A DNA stretch of 64,000 nucleotides from Pseudooctadecabacter sp. (GCF_020627745.1 NZ_JAHDGE010000002.1:104941-168940), one strand, 5' to 3'; counted from the first letter of the stretch, positions 51,207 through 61,479 are shown. Numbers and translations are program-made. The notes: generated from the sequence alone by a model not told the origin.

Positions 51207-52049
51207 CTACAGTGCCGCCTTCAACGACCGTGCGAGCGCGCAAAACCGTTCCAGATCAATCTGTTCGGCCCGGTCCGTAGGCTTTATGTCAGCGGCAGCC
51301 AGATGCGCTTCGATATCGGGGCTCAGCCCTTTGAGCGATGCGCGCAGCATTTTGCGGCGCTGGTTGAAAGCCGTGGCCGTGACATGCTGCAACATCTTGG
51401 CGTCCGCAGGGTAGCGTGGTTCGGGCAGGGCGGTCAGATGAACGACGGCGCTGGACACTTTTGGCGGCGGTGAGAACGCCTCGGGCGGCAGGTTCAACAC
51501 GATCCGCGCATCGGCGCGCCACTGCGCAAGGATGGCCAACCGTCCGTAGGCCTTGGACCCCGGTTCCGCCGTGATCCGCTGGGCGACCTCACGTTGAAAC
51601 ATCAACGTCAGACTGTCCCAAAAGGGCGGCCATTGGGGCGGTGTCAGCCAGCGCACCAACAGCTCCGTTCCGACGTTATAGGGCAGGTTGGCGGCCACGC
51701 GGATGGGCGGCGTCAGATGGTCGAGGGGGTTGATGTCGAGCGCATCACCGCCCATCACCTCCAACCGGCCCGGATAGGCCTCCGCCACCTCGGCCAGTGC
51801 GGCCAGACAGCGCGCGTCCTTTTCAATCGCCACAACCCGCCGCGCGCCTTCGGCCAGCAATCCGCGGGTCAGCCCACCGGGGCCGGGGCCGATTTCCAGC
51901 ACGTCATGGCCGGAGTTGTCGCCCGACAGCCGCGCAATCTTGGCGGTCAGGTTCAGATCCAGCAGAAAGTTCTGGCCCAGCGACTTTTTCGCCGCCAGCC
52001 CATGGGTGTCGATTACTTGCCGCAGGGGGGGAAGGGTGTCGATGCTCAT
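51207..52049 (-). CDS. rsmA: 16S rRNA (adenine1518-N6/adenine1519-N6)-dimethyltransferase
   Basis: Dimethylates A1518 and A1519 of 16S rRNA in 30S maturation. Protein of 280 residues. The SAM pocket is [16 protein letters not shown], and the catalytic NxPY motif appears as ANLPYNVGT. The N-terminal [11 protein letters not shown] is the family start. The C-terminus has [15 protein letters not shown]. It is the last gene of lptF-lptG-lptD-surA-pdxA-rsmA, a classic alphaproteobacterial run. Confidence 0.96.
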   Translation of the reverse strand: MSIDTLPPLRQVIDTHGLAAKKSLGQNFLLDLNLTAKIARLSGDNSGHDVLEIGPGPGGLTRGLLAEGARRVVAIEKDARCLAALAEVAEAYPGRLEVMGGDALDINPLDHLTPPIRVAANLPYNVGTELLVRWLTPPQWPPFWDSLTLMFQREVAQRITAEPGSKAYGRLAILAQWRADARIVLNLPPEAFSPPPKVSSAVVHLTALPEPRYPADAKMLQHVTATAFNQRRKMLRASLKGLSPDIEAHLAAADIKPTDRAEQIDLERFCALARSLKAAL

Positions 52050-52058
52050 GGGCGTCCT

Positions 52059-52093
52059 CGTTTCGTTTTGCCCCAAATACTCCCGCCGGAGGC
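52059..52093 (-). repeat. Dispersed intergenic element, copy 4 (downstream of pdxA)
   Basis: On the minus strand it reads GCCTCCGGCGGGAG, then TATTTGGGGCAAAACGAAACG. It occupies almost all of the 52-bp gap between the pdxA stop and rsmA start, on their sense strand, and so lies within the operon transcript. Confidence 0.55.
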
Positions 52094-52101
52094 ATCCAAC
52101 C

Positions 52102-53064
52102 TCACGTCGCGCGCGCCGTGGCCATTTGGGCGGCCATGCGCAGGGCAGCCACCATGGACGTGGCATCGGCCTGACCGGTGCCCGCGATGTCAAAGGCGGT
52201 GCCATGATCGGGAGAGGTCCGCACAAACGGCAGGCCCAACGTCACATTCACGCCGCCCGAAAAATCAAGTGTCTTGATCGGGATCAGGGCCTGGTCGTGG
52301 TACATGCAGATCGCCGCATCATAGTGCGCGCGGGCGCCTGCGTGAAACATCGTGTCGGCGGACAGGGGGCCTGTGATGTCCAGACCTTCGGCGCGCAAGG
52401 CATCCAAGGTGGGGGTGATCAGCTCAATCTCTTCGCGCCCCATCTTGCCGCCTTCGCCTGCATGGGGGTTCAGCCCAGCAACAGCAAGGCGCGGTTTGGC
52501 GATGCCGAAGTCGCGGATCAGGGCCGCATGGGTGATCAGGATCGTATCCGTCAAAGTGGCCGCCGACAGTTGATCCGGTACATCGGCCAACGGGATGTGG
52601 ATCGTGGCAGGCACCACCCGCAACATGTCACAGGCCAGCATCATCACCACACTGTCGCGCCCGGCCAAAGCAGCCAAATATTCGGTGTGACCGGGATAGG
52701 CAAAGCCTGCCCCGTCGATCAGCGCCTCTTTGTGAATGGGGGCGGTGCAAAGCGCCGAACATGCGCCCGATTGCACCAGCGACACGCCATCGGCGATGGC
52801 ATCAATCACACCTTGGGCATGGGCCGCATTGGGCTGGCCCGCCACCCGTGGCGCGCCGAAATCGCGCGCCAGCACCGGAAAATCGGTCGCGGTTGCCGCG
52901 TCAGCGGCGGTCGGGACCGCTTGCCATGGCGTCCCCCCGGGCAGGTGGGACGGATCGCCCAGCCAGACCATGGGGAATTCCCCACGACACGCGGCCCATG
53001 CGGCCACTGCAATTTCGGGTCCGATGCCTGCAGGTTCCCCGCAGGAGATGGCGATGGGTTGCAT
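52102..53064 (-). CDS. pdxA: 4-hydroxythreonine-4-phosphate dehydrogenase
   Basis: NAD-dependent oxidation step in pyridoxal-5'-phosphate synthesis. Protein of 320 residues. The metal His are in [29 protein letters not shown] and [13 protein letters not shown], and [12 protein letters not shown] opens the protein. The start overlaps the surA stop by one base. Its position between surA and rsmA is conserved. Confidence 0.96.
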   Translation of the reverse strand: MQPIAISCGEPAGIGPEIAVAAWAACRGEFPMVWLGDPSHLPGGTPWQAVPTAADAATATDFPVLARDFGAPRVAGQPNAAHAQGVIDAIADGVSLVQSGACSALCTAPIHKEALIDGAGFAYPGHTEYLAALAGRDSVVMMLACDMLRVVPATIHIPLADVPDQLSAATLTDTILITHAALIRDFGIAKPRLAVAGLNPHAGEGGKMGREEIELITPTLDALRAEGLDITGPLSADTMFHAGARAHYDAAICMYHDQALIPIKTLDFSGGVNVTLGLPFVRTSPDHGTAFDIAGTGQADATSMVAALRMAAQMATARAT

Positions 53065-54293
53065 CAGTTATAGGTGATCTGGGCAGCCGCGCGCAGATCC
53101 GCCAGCAGCGCGTCCGCAAAGGTGCTGAGCCGTTGGGACCGCAACTGGTTGCGGATCGCGTCGCGGTCCTGACCTTCACCCAAGGCAGGCGTGCGCCCGC
53201 ACAGCATCAGGAACACCAGCGTCTGGCCATCCGCACGGGTCAGCACATAGGACGTCTCACCGGGGTCAAGCTTGGCAAGTTCAATCGCCACATCCTGCGG
53301 GATATCGGAGGGGGGCAGAACGTCCCGTTCCAGCTGTTCGGGCGGCAGGTTGCGCGCAATGCCGTAAAGGTCGTCGCAAGTGTCCACATTCGCATCCACG
53401 CGGGCCGCTTCGCGCAGTCCCTGATCGGTCAGACCCCCGTTGATATACAGGGCTGCATATTCAATCGCAGCCGGTTCGGCGGCGGCACGGGGCACTTCGC
53501 GCACGCCGCGCATCTGGAACAGGGCCACGCCGTTGGTGATGGGGATGGGCGCCGTCACCTCACCCGGGGACAGGTCCAGCAAGAGGCCCCGCAGACCGGC
53601 GGGATAATTGGTGATCGGCAACCAGTCCAGACGCCCGCCGCGGCTGCGCGACGGCAGGGCAGAGACGCGGCGCGCTTCGGCCTCAAACGCCGCTGTGGAT
53701 GTCAGGCGGCTGATGCGTTCGGCAGTGGCAATCGCCTGTTGGGCCCGTGGGGGCGGGGCGGGAATGATAATCTCGCTCAGCAGCACTTCGATCCCAGAGG
53801 AGGCATCGGATTGCCCCAGCGCCTGATCAATCTCGGCCTCGGACACCTGCGCGCGGTCGGCAAACCGCGAGCGGATGAAATCGCGCCAGCTGACGTTGAC
53901 CAGTACGAAGTCGCGGAAGGTTTCTTCGGACACCCCTTGCTGACCCAGCAGGGTGATAAACTGGTCCAGTTCCAGATTGGCGCGACCTGCGAATTCGGCC
54001 ATAGCCGTGCGCAGACCTTCGTCGGTGATGTTCAGACCCGCGCGGCGCAGGGCGGCCAGTTTGAGGCGGTCCTCGATCAGCTGTTCACGCGCGAGGTCTT
54101 CAAGGTTGCCGGGGGTGCGGAAGGCCCGCAGCATGATGACCCGCTGGCTGACCTCGAATTCGCTGATGACGTCGTCATTCACCGTGATGGCGGGGCCGAA
54201 CTGGGCGGTTGCGGCACAGGGCAGCAACAGTGCGGTTGAGGCCGCGATGGCCCAGACAAGGGCGCGCAGGGGGGTCCGTGGGGTGTGTGTCAT
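53064..54293 (-). CDS. surA: Periplasmic peptidyl-prolyl isomerase/chaperone SurA-like
   Basis: Chaperone that escorts outer-membrane proteins to BAM, 409 residues. The signal peptide is ~1-30 (cut near ATA-QF). The N-terminal chaperone domain has AITVNDDVISEFEVSQRV and the REQLIEDRLKLAA helix; one parvulin-type domain (~165-270) holds VLLSEIIIPAPPP and RGGRLDWLPITNYP. E. coli SurA has two parvulin domains; here a second is weak at best. It is in the lptD operon, as usual. Confidence 0.88.
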   Translation of the reverse strand: MTHTPRTPLRALVWAIAASTALLLPCAATAQFGPAITVNDDVISEFEVSQRVIMLRAFRTPGNLEDLAREQLIEDRLKLAALRRAGLNITDEGLRTAMAEFAGRANLELDQFITLLGQQGVSEETFRDFVLVNVSWRDFIRSRFADRAQVSEAEIDQALGQSDASSGIEVLLSEIIIPAPPPRAQQAIATAERISRLTSTAAFEAEARRVSALPSRSRGGRLDWLPITNYPAGLRGLLLDLSPGEVTAPIPITNGVALFQMRGVREVPRAAAEPAAIEYAALYINGGLTDQGLREAARVDANVDTCDDLYGIARNLPPEQLERDVLPPSDIPQDVAIELAKLDPGETSYVLTRADGQTLVFLMLCGRTPALGEGQDRDAIRNQLRSQRLSTFADALLADLRAAAQITYN

Positions 54294-54309
54294 CTGGTCA
54301 ACTCGATCT

Positions 54310-56421
54310 TTATTGCGTGCACCTGTGGGTCGGGGCGTCTGTGCTGCGTCCGGCGCTGAAGCCTGCAAGCTCGATCGACAGCCCGAAATCCGTGCTTGGG
54401 GAAAGTGTAGTGGAAGTTGTAAAGCGGCGCGACACTGAAAAATCGACATTTACACATTCGTTTTGCCAGCCGATATCAAGTCCGGTCCGGCTTGGCGAAT
54501 TGGAGATCACGTCATAACGCGCGTTGATGCCAGCCGACCATGTGGAATCGAACCGGTAATCGGCGTCAATCGTCCATTCGGACACTTTCGCATCGCGACT
54601 TTCGAAAGGATCAGCAGGCAGGAAGATATAGCTGGCCGCAAGGTCCAGTTTGCCCCCCGACCATCCGGCGCGGGTTTCGGATTTGGTCACATCCAGATCG
54701 TCGTCCAGAATAAGGCGGCTGTTGACGGCCAGTCCCGCGGGGGTCGTGATTTGTCCCGCAATAAGCCAGTCCGATGCCGTCGTGCCCAGCCCCGAGGTCA
54801 GGGAAAAGTCGCGGTCCGTATCTTCACGGAAGACGCGGCCAACGGTGACGGTGCTGTCCCAGCCGCCCGCCCCCATGCGGGTCCACGTCAGACCCAAGGC
54901 GCCGCGCAGGCCGGTTTCCACCGCATCCTCGCCCGAAAAGCGCGACAGGGCCAGAAGGTTGGCCTGATCGAATTCGGTGGCGGTGCTGTCTTCGTTGCGC
55001 ACCGGATCGCCCGTGACGGCGGACCATGCCACATGCACGGCAGGTTCGAGGATATGGGTCGCTGCAGGGCCGCGCCGGATCATCGGATAGCGCAAGGTTG
55101 ATTGCACGAACCCCGTTGTGCGCAGGCTGTCGCCGGTCAAAGTGTCATCGGCCACATTGTAATAATCCACATCAAAGCCGAGGCTGCCTTCTGCGACCAG
55201 CCCGTAGGCCGTCACGGTATCCACCCTGTAGGCTGTCCCGAAGCCCAGCCGCGCCACGTCGCGCCCGTTCAGGTCGGTTGCGGTCGCGGCTTGGGTGGTT
55301 TCGCGGTAATGGGCCTGCAGGTCCGAGGTGAATGTCAGTGTGCCACCCCAGCGCGGCGTCACCCGCCGTTCCCATTGCGCATCGGCCAGCAGGGGGGGCA
55401 GGGTTTCAGAGCTTTCGGTGTCCCGAAGTGACGAGAAATAGGTCAGCGCGCCACGAAACATATCGCGGTCGCGGATGCGTTCGACGGAAATTTCACTGTC
55501 GAGGCGATCCTTGTCCGAATACCCGTATTCGAGAAGGTAATCGTCGTCGGAGGCGTATTCCACGTCAAAGCGCAGAACGGTGTCCAGCCCCAGATCGAAG
55601 ATGCCGTCGGCAAAAAGGTAGGCGCGCATGTCGTCGGTCAGATCATCGCGGGTCACCGCACCCTCGATTTCGAGATCGCCGCGCAGGAATGCCTGTCTGT
55701 ATTCTGCCTCAAGCGTGGTGGTGGACGTGGACAGATAAGGCGTCAGGGTCAGGTCGCGGCTGTCGCCCAGACGGATGAAATAGGGCAGTTTGATGCCCGT
55801 GCCCAGATTGTCGGTCGAGGCGATGCGCGGGATCAAAAGGCCGGTGGCGCGGGTCAGGGTCGGATCAGGCAGGCGCATCCGGGGAATGTAGAAGATCGGC
55901 ACGCCGGCGACGCGGAAGGACGCATCGTCGAAGTACAGCTGACGTTCGTCTTCGTCATGGATCACCCTGCGGGCACGGATTTCCCACAGGGGTGTCTGGC
56001 CTGTGGCGCAGATGTGGCAGGACGTGGCAGCGACCTGATAAAGCTGGGTATACCGCCCGCCCACACGGTCGATCTGGTTGGCGGCCAGTTGCAACTGTTC
56101 ATCCAGCACAAGGCGCGCGCCGCGCAGGATGCCGTTTTCAAGTTGCGGATCAAGGGACGCCTGATCTGCGGTAAAGATCGTGCCATCGGGGGCAGCGATA
56201 AAGATGGGCCCGTCGATGATCAGCCGGTCGGCGGTCTGATCAAAGGTAATGCGCCGTGCAGACAGGCGGGTGCCGTCAAAGAACACCTCGACGTTGCCTT
56301 CGGCCACAAGGGTCCGGCCCCCTGCGGGGATGGTGATGCTGTCGGCCACAAGGCTTGCGGCGGATTGCGCCTGTGCAAGGGCCGGAAGGCACAAAAGGAC
56401 CAGCGCCAGAAGATGCCGCAT
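54310..56421 (-). CDS. lptD: LPS-assembly protein LptD
   Basis: Outer-membrane barrel that inserts LPS, with LptE. Protein of 703 residues. The signal peptide is 1-18 and the OstA/LptA-like jellyroll ~25-130 (TLVAEGNVEVFFDGTRL). The disulfide Cys are at ~135 and 138 (SCHIC) and ~656 and 701 (NECV, HRCT), so the four-Cys arrangement that gates the barrel is kept. The barrel spans ~200-690. The start overlaps the lptG stop by one base. Confidence 0.95.
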   Translation of the reverse strand: MRHLLALVLLCLPALAQAQSAASLVADSITIPAGGRTLVAEGNVEVFFDGTRLSARRITFDQTADRLIIDGPIFIAAPDGTIFTADQASLDPQLENGILRGARLVLDEQLQLAANQIDRVGGRYTQLYQVAATSCHICATGQTPLWEIRARRVIHDEDERQLYFDDASFRVAGVPIFYIPRMRLPDPTLTRATGLLIPRIASTDNLGTGIKLPYFIRLGDSRDLTLTPYLSTSTTTLEAEYRQAFLRGDLEIEGAVTRDDLTDDMRAYLFADGIFDLGLDTVLRFDVEYASDDDYLLEYGYSDKDRLDSEISVERIRDRDMFRGALTYFSSLRDTESSETLPPLLADAQWERRVTPRWGGTLTFTSDLQAHYRETTQAATATDLNGRDVARLGFGTAYRVDTVTAYGLVAEGSLGFDVDYYNVADDTLTGDSLRTTGFVQSTLRYPMIRRGPAATHILEPAVHVAWSAVTGDPVRNEDSTATEFDQANLLALSRFSGEDAVETGLRGALGLTWTRMGAGGWDSTVTVGRVFREDTDRDFSLTSGLGTTASDWLIAGQITTPAGLAVNSRLILDDDLDVTKSETRAGWSGGKLDLAASYIFLPADPFESRDAKVSEWTIDADYRFDSTWSAGINARYDVISNSPSRTGLDIGWQNECVNVDFSVSRRFTTSTTLSPSTDFGLSIELAGFSAGRSTDAPTHRCTQ

Positions 56422-57515
56422 CAGCCGTCCTCCAGATGCAAAAGCAGGCCCATCGCGGCACCGATGGCAGCCAGAGGCGGCGCCCAGGCCGCAAGGATCG
56501 GGTTGATCTGGCCGTTTTCACCCAGAATTTGCGCAAAGTTGCGCAGGAAAAACAGCGCAAAGCACAACAAGACCGCCGTCAGCACCATAACGCCCGTACG
56601 ACCGCCCCGCTGGTGGCGCATGGTGAACCCTGCGCCGATCAGCACCATCGCCAGCAAGAAGGCAGGCAGCGCCAGTTCCATTTGCAGCCAGACCGCATGG
56701 CGGGTGGCCGAAAAACCTGCAACCTCAAGCCGGTCGATAAAAGCGGGCAGTTCCCAGATGGGAATGGAGGACGGTGTGCCGAAACTGTCGCGGATCTGGT
56801 CTGCTGTCAGGGTGGACGGGACCCGCAATTCCGCGTGGGTGGTCGCCCATTGTTCGGCCACGCGGGTGCGATCCAGCGGCCAGACCTTGGCATCGGTCAG
56901 GGTCCATGCCCCCGGGGACAAGGTGGCGGAGGTCGCCTCGATCCGGCGGGTGGGGCCGCCTTCGGGGGTGAAGGTCAGAAAGGTGACATCGAGAAGTTCG
57001 GTGCCGTCGAGGTTCGATTTCGACGCGCGGATCACAGTCTGGCTGGTGTCGCTGCCCTGTCGCAGCCACAGCCCGCCCGAAGAGACCGCCAGAACCGAAG
57101 GATTGCCCGCGCGAAGGGCCGTTTCACGGGCCTCGAATTCCTTGGAGGTGGCAGCCACCAGCGGGTTGAACACCGCAACCGCCACAGCGCCGATCAGCAA
57201 GGTCACGATGATCGGGGCCACAAGGGCGCGCAGGGCCGAACGGCCCGCCGCGCGTGTCACCACCATTTCAGAGGACCGCGCGAGGCCCAGAAACATCGCT
57301 ATCGTCGCCAGCACCATGATCAGCGGCAAAATCCCGTACAATCCGTCCGGCAGGTTCAGAAGGCTAAGCTGGAGGACTTCGGCAAAGCCCGCGTCGCCCC
57401 CGAACCGGCGCAGCTGTTCGACCAGATCAATAAGCAGCATCAACAGCAGGAACCCGCCCAGAACGGACAGGAAGGTAACAGCGAACCGGCGGGCGAAATA
57501 GCGGTGCAGGATCAT
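56421..57515 (-). CDS. lptG: LPS export permease LptG
   Basis: Inner-membrane half of the LptB2FG transporter that extracts LPS. Protein of 364 residues: membrane segments near the start (FLSVLGGFLLLMLLIDLVEQL) and at the end (VMVLTAVLLCFALFFL), with the LptG-type coupling helix in ARSSEMVVTRAAG, and a periplasmic jellyroll domain in between. The start (ATG 57515) overlaps the lptF stop (ATGA). Confidence 0.94.
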   Translation of the reverse strand: MILHRYFARRFAVTFLSVLGGFLLLMLLIDLVEQLRRFGGDAGFAEVLQLSLLNLPDGLYGILPLIMVLATIAMFLGLARSSEMVVTRAAGRSALRALVAPIIVTLLIGAVAVAVFNPLVAATSKEFEARETALRAGNPSVLAVSSGGLWLRQGSDTSQTVIRASKSNLDGTELLDVTFLTFTPEGGPTRRIEATSATLSPGAWTLTDAKVWPLDRTRVAEQWATTHAELRVPSTLTADQIRDSFGTPSSIPIWELPAFIDRLEVAGFSATRHAVWLQMELALPAFLLAMVLIGAGFTMRHQRGGRTGVMVLTAVLLCFALFFLRNFAQILGENGQINPILAAWAPPLAAIGAAMGLLLHLEDG

Positions 57516-58648
57516 GATGCCTCCGCCAGTGTGCGGGGTTTGCGTTTGAAAAAGTACGGGCGCGCGGCGATATGGAGAAGAAGGGCCGTGATCAGAAGGC
57601 CGCCGAATCCGGCCAGATAGGTGAAGGGCCACAGCAGGCGCGGATTGCCACGCGCGATGCTTGCGCCCGTGCTTTCCAGTATTTTCAGCAGAACGACCAA
57701 CCCCACGGCCAATGCGATGCTGCGCCACAGGCCAAAGCGGCTGAACCCGCCGGCCACAAGGGCTGCAAACCCGACCAGTCCCGCCACGAAACCCAGGGCG
57801 ACCTCGGCCAGGCGGTCATGTCCGCGCAGCCACAGCGCGTCGGCGCTGGCACCGGTTTCTTCCAGAACCGCGGGCGAGGGGGACAGCAATTCCCATGTCC
57901 ATAGCCCGGACGGGGCGCGACGGCGTGTTTCTTCCGCGCCGATCAGTTCGCTTACGTCATAGGCGAAATCCTCAAACCCCGTGGTGGCCAGACGGTTGGT
58001 TTCAAGATCGAGCGTCTGGGTCAGACCGTCCACCATGACCAGTTGCGGGCCATTGTCGGTGCGGATCAGATAGGCGCGCGCGGCGGTATAGGTCACACGG
58101 CGGGCAGGGTCGGACCCTTCGGAAATGAACAGGTCGAGCATTTCGCCTTGGGGCGTGATGTCGCGGATATAGAAGGTCACGTCGTCGGAGGGCGTGATAA
58201 AGGTGCCCGGCGTCAGCAGCCGTGACGTCAGGTTTTGGGAAATTTCGGACTGACGTTCAACCAGTTGCGTGGTGGACAGGGGCACAAGGATATGGGTCAG
58301 CGCCGACATCAGAAGCGCCACGATCGCGCTGAAATAGAGAACGGGGCGGGCAAGACGCAGGGGAGAATAGCCCGTGGCCTGTACCACCGTCAGTTCTGAT
58401 TCCTGGCTCATCCGGTTGGTGACATAAACCGTGGCCACAAAGGCCGACAACGGCAGCACAACACGAATGATCGACGGCAGCGACAGCGACGTCAGTTCCA
58501 GAAAAACCCAAGCCGACTGGCCGTCCGCAATCAGCTGGTCAAACAGCCGCACGGCCCGGTTGATCCAGTAGATCAACACCAGAATTAGCGAGAAGAACCC
58601 GAACAAAACAAGGAGCTGCGACAGCATATAGCGGTCAAATCGCGCCAC
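57512..58648 (-). CDS. lptF: LPS export permease LptF
   Basis: Partner of LptG in LptB2FG, 378 residues. The segments are FFSLILVLIYWINRAV at the start and AEVALGFVAGLVGFAALVAG at the end, with a periplasmic domain between. The cytoplasmic coupling region has MSQESELTVVQATGYSP. The start GTG 58648 has AAGGGGGG at 7-8 nt, better than the upstream ATG 58690. It is divergent from pepA; the 146-bp region between shows no clear promoter by eye. Confidence 0.93.
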   Translation of the reverse strand: MARFDRYMLSQLLVLFGFFSLILVLIYWINRAVRLFDQLIADGQSAWVFLELTSLSLPSIIRVVLPLSAFVATVYVTNRMSQESELTVVQATGYSPLRLARPVLYFSAIVALLMSALTHILVPLSTTQLVERQSEISQNLTSRLLTPGTFITPSDDVTFYIRDITPQGEMLDLFISEGSDPARRVTYTAARAYLIRTDNGPQLVMVDGLTQTLDLETNRLATTGFEDFAYDVSELIGAEETRRRAPSGLWTWELLSPSPAVLEETGASADALWLRGHDRLAEVALGFVAGLVGFAALVAGGFSRFGLWRSIALAVGLVVLLKILESTGASIARGNPRLLWPFTYLAGFGGLLITALLLHIAARPYFFKRKPRTLAEAS

Positions 58649-58794
58649 TGGTGCATCCCCCCTTAACTTGACGCCCCGAACATGGCCCATTGCTAGCGCA
58701 TTTGGCAGGCGGACCCAAGTGCTGTCTGGTCAACCGGTGGGGGGCAGGCTAGCTATTGCCCAATGCGAAATTCCGTCAACGTCTGAGGTGTCCA

Positions 58795-60264
58795 ATGACC
58801 GATCTGCCTGCTGTGTCCATCCTTGAAAATGATCTGTCCGATCTGGCCGCGCGCGCGGGCGTGATCGTTGTCTTTGCCACGCCCGACGGCAAACTTGATC
58901 AGGGCGCGCGCAAGGTCAATTCATTGACGAAAAAGTCGCTGGCACGGCTGATCGAAAGTGAAGCGTTCGAGAAGGCCAAGGAGGGCGACGCGCTGCCGAT
59001 GTCCTATCCGGTGGGGGTGGCCGCGACCAAAATTGTGGTTGTAAAGATGGGCCGCCGCCCGTCAGCGGAGGTTGCGCGCAAGGCGGGCGCCTCGGTGGCG
59101 AAGGCGCGAGGGACCGACGACGCCTTAATCCTGGGCGGGTCGATCGGGCGCATGGCGGATGTGGCCTATGGCTGTGCGTTGCGCGGCTATACGTTCACGC
59201 CGCATAAGACGGGCGATCAGGACGCACAGGGCGCGATTGATGTGATGGTCACGCAGGTGGAGGAGGTTCAGGCCGCCACGGATGTCATGATGGCTATAGC
59301 GCAAGGCGTTGTTTTTACACGGGATTTGACGAACGAACCGGCCAATGTGCTGACCACTACGGAATTTGCCAACCGCCTGGCCGAGATGGAGAGCATCGGC
59401 CTGACCGTTGAGGTCTTGGAGGAAGACGCGCTCGAAGAGCTTGGCATGGGGTCGCTGTTGTGTGTGGGCCTTGGGTCGGCCTCACCGTCCAAAGTGGTCG
59501 TGATGCAATGGAACGGCGGCGGCGATGAGGCGCCGTTTGCGCTGGTCGGCAAGGGCGTGGTGTTCGACACGGGCGGCATTTCGTTGAAGCCCGCAGGCGG
59601 CATGGAAGACATGACCATGGACATGGGCGGCGCGGGCGTGGTGTCGGGCGTGATGAAAACGCTGGCGCTGCGCAAAGCGAAGGCCAATGTGGTGGGCCTT
59701 GTGGGCTTGGTGGAAAACATGCCCAGCGACCGCGCCACACGCCCCGGCGATGTGGTGACATCCATGAAGGGCGACACGATTGAGGTCATCAACACCGACG
59801 CCGAAGGCCGTTTGGTGCTGGCTGACGTGTTGTGGTACGCGCAGGAAAGGTTCAAGCCCACGGGCGTGATCAATCTGGCGACGCTGACAGGGGCAATCAT
59901 CATCGGTCTGGGTCATGAAAACGCCGGTGTGTTTTCCAACGACGACCAGTTGTGCAACCGTTTCCTGAAGGCTGCAGGGGCCGAAGGTGAGGGCGCGTGG
60001 CGGATGCCCATGGGGGCCGCTTACGATGCCAAGCTGAAGTCGCGCATTGCGGATATGAAAAACGTGGGCGGACGCGATGCGGGGTCGATCACGGCGGCGC
60101 AATTCCTGCAACGCTTCATCAAGGATGACATGCCGTGGATCCATCTGGACATCGCGGGTGTGGCATCGGTCAAAGCCGAAACCGCCCTGGCGCCTGCGGG
60201 GGCCACAGGTTGGGGTGTCATGGCATTGAACCGTTTGATTGCAGATACTTACGAGGCGGAGTGA
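58795..60264 (+). CDS. pepA: Leucyl aminopeptidase (M17)
   Basis: Two-metal aminopeptidase of 489 residues, hexameric in the family. The catalytic signature NTDAEGRLVLAD is at ~332-343. Metal-binding residues are in GKGVVFDTGGISLKPAGGM and the nearby Asp/Lys. It has GAGVVSGVMKTLALRKAKANV with the usual core. GAGGTG precedes the ATG; an upstream ATG at 58756 would add 13 residues. PepA can also bind DNA in E. coli; that is not inferred here. Confidence 0.96.
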   Translation: MTDLPAVSILENDLSDLAARAGVIVVFATPDGKLDQGARKVNSLTKKSLARLIESEAFEKAKEGDALPMSYPVGVAATKIVVVKMGRRPSAEVARKAGASVAKARGTDDALILGGSIGRMADVAYGCALRGYTFTPHKTGDQDAQGAIDVMVTQVEEVQAATDVMMAIAQGVVFTRDLTNEPANVLTTTEFANRLAEMESIGLTVEVLEEDALEELGMGSLLCVGLGSASPSKVVVMQWNGGGDEAPFALVGKGVVFDTGGISLKPAGGMEDMTMDMGGAGVVSGVMKTLALRKAKANVVGLVGLVENMPSDRATRPGDVVTSMKGDTIEVINTDAEGRLVLADVLWYAQERFKPTGVINLATLTGAIIIGLGHENAGVFSNDDQLCNRFLKAAGAEGEGAWRMPMGAAYDAKLKSRIADMKNVGGRDAGSITAAQFLQRFIKDDMPWIHLDIAGVASVKAETALAPAGATGWGVMALNRLIADTYEAE

Positions 60265-60271
60265 ACATCCG

Positions 60272-60730
60272 ATGGGGGCTGCCTATTTCTATCACCTGAC
60301 CACGGCAAGCGTTGAACAGACGCTGCCCATGCTGCTGGAGAAATCCCGTGCAGCCGGTTGGGTGATCGAGGTGCGCGGCGCCGATCGCGGGGCCATGGAA
60401 CGGCTGGACCACGCCCTTTGGTCCGGCCCGCCGGAGGGGTTTTTGCCCCACGGCTTGGTGGGGGGCGATCATGATGCGGACCAGCCGATATTGCTCACCA
60501 CCGGAGAGACCGCGCCCAACGCGCCCACATGCGTGATGGCGGTTCAGGGTGCGGATGTGGCCCCCGGTGAGGTGACGGAGGCCGAGAGGGTGTGTATCCT
60601 CTTTGACGGTCACAATGGAGACGCCGTCGCACAGGCGCGGGTGCAGTGGAAAACCCTGACAGATGCGGGGTGTTCCGCGCAATACTGGTCGCAGGAAAGC
60701 GGGCGCTGGGAAAAGAAGGCAGAGCGGTAA
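60272..60730 (+). CDS. holC: DNA polymerase III subunit chi
   Basis: Clamp-loader accessory subunit that links the polymerase to SSB, 152 residues. The start MGAAYFYHLTTASVEQTLPM and LPHGLVGGDHDADQPILL with the closing ILFDGHNGDAVAQAR are typical. It lies 7 bp after pepA, an arrangement common in proteobacteria, and may be co-transcribed. The C-terminal region GRWEKKAER is polar. Confidence 0.93.
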   Translation: MGAAYFYHLTTASVEQTLPMLLEKSRAAGWVIEVRGADRGAMERLDHALWSGPPEGFLPHGLVGGDHDADQPILLTTGETAPNAPTCVMAVQGADVAPGEVTEAERVCILFDGHNGDAVAQARVQWKTLTDAGCSAQYWSQESGRWEKKAER

Positions 60731-60733
60731 GGT

Positions 60734-61363
60734 TTAGCCGCCCAGACCGAACCCCTTGAGGCCATCAAGGACGAACTGCACCGAGAGCGCCGCCAAGAGC
60801 ATCCCCAACAGCCGCGTCACGACCGTGATGCCCGTGCGCCCCAACAGCCGTTCCAGCTGTCCCGCGATAAGGAACATGACAAAGACCAGCGCCAGCACCG
60901 CCGCCAAAACCGCCATGATGGCCGCATAGCCCGCCGCGTCGTCGGTTTGGCCGACCAGAAGGATGACAGTCGCAATAGCTCCGGGCCCCGCGATCAGGGG
61001 AATGGCAAGCGGAAAGACGGACGGGTCATCATCCGGATCGTCCTCGTCCTCTTCCGCCGCCTGATCATTGCGTCGTTTGGTCCGCCGTTCGAACAGCATA
61101 TCAAGGGCCGTCAGGAACAACAGGATGCCCCCCGCGATCCGGAAGGCGGGCATGGAAATGCCGATGAATGTCAGGATGTCATCGCCGAAAACCGAAAACA
61201 CCAGCAAGATGCCCACCGCAACAACAGTGGCGCGCACGGCGATCTGGCGGCGTTTCTGCGGCGACATGCCGGCGGTCAGGGCCACGAACAACGGGGCCAG
61301 TCCAATGGGGTCAATGACCACAAAAAGGGCGACAAAGGCGGTGATGAGGAAATTCGGGTCCAT
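60734..61363 (-). CDS. MarC-family integral membrane protein
   Basis: 209 residues, six predicted membrane segments. It starts MDPNFLITAFVALFVVIDP, with GLAPLFVALTAGM and later IPLIAGPGAIATVILL. A cytoplasmic loop at ~97-112 is strongly acidic (AAEEDEDDPDDDPS), unusual in length. MarC proteins were named for an antibiotic-resistance locus but have no proven transport role. It converges on holC. Confidence 0.88.
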   Translation of the reverse strand: MDPNFLITAFVALFVVIDPIGLAPLFVALTAGMSPQKRRQIAVRATVVAVGILLVFSVFGDDILTFIGISMPAFRIAGGILLFLTALDMLFERRTKRRNDQAAEEDEDDPDDDPSVFPLAIPLIAGPGAIATVILLVGQTDDAAGYAAIMAVLAAVLALVFVMFLIAGQLERLLGRTGITVVTRLLGMLLAALSVQFVLDGLKGFGLGG

Positions 61364-61479
61364 GTCCCGTTGGTAGGGCCGTGTGTGAAACAAGACCACA
61401 CCAAATCGCAGCGGCGGTAGTCTTAGCATTTCACAGATTGACCGATAGGCTGGATCTATCGCGCAAATTGGAGAGCCGG

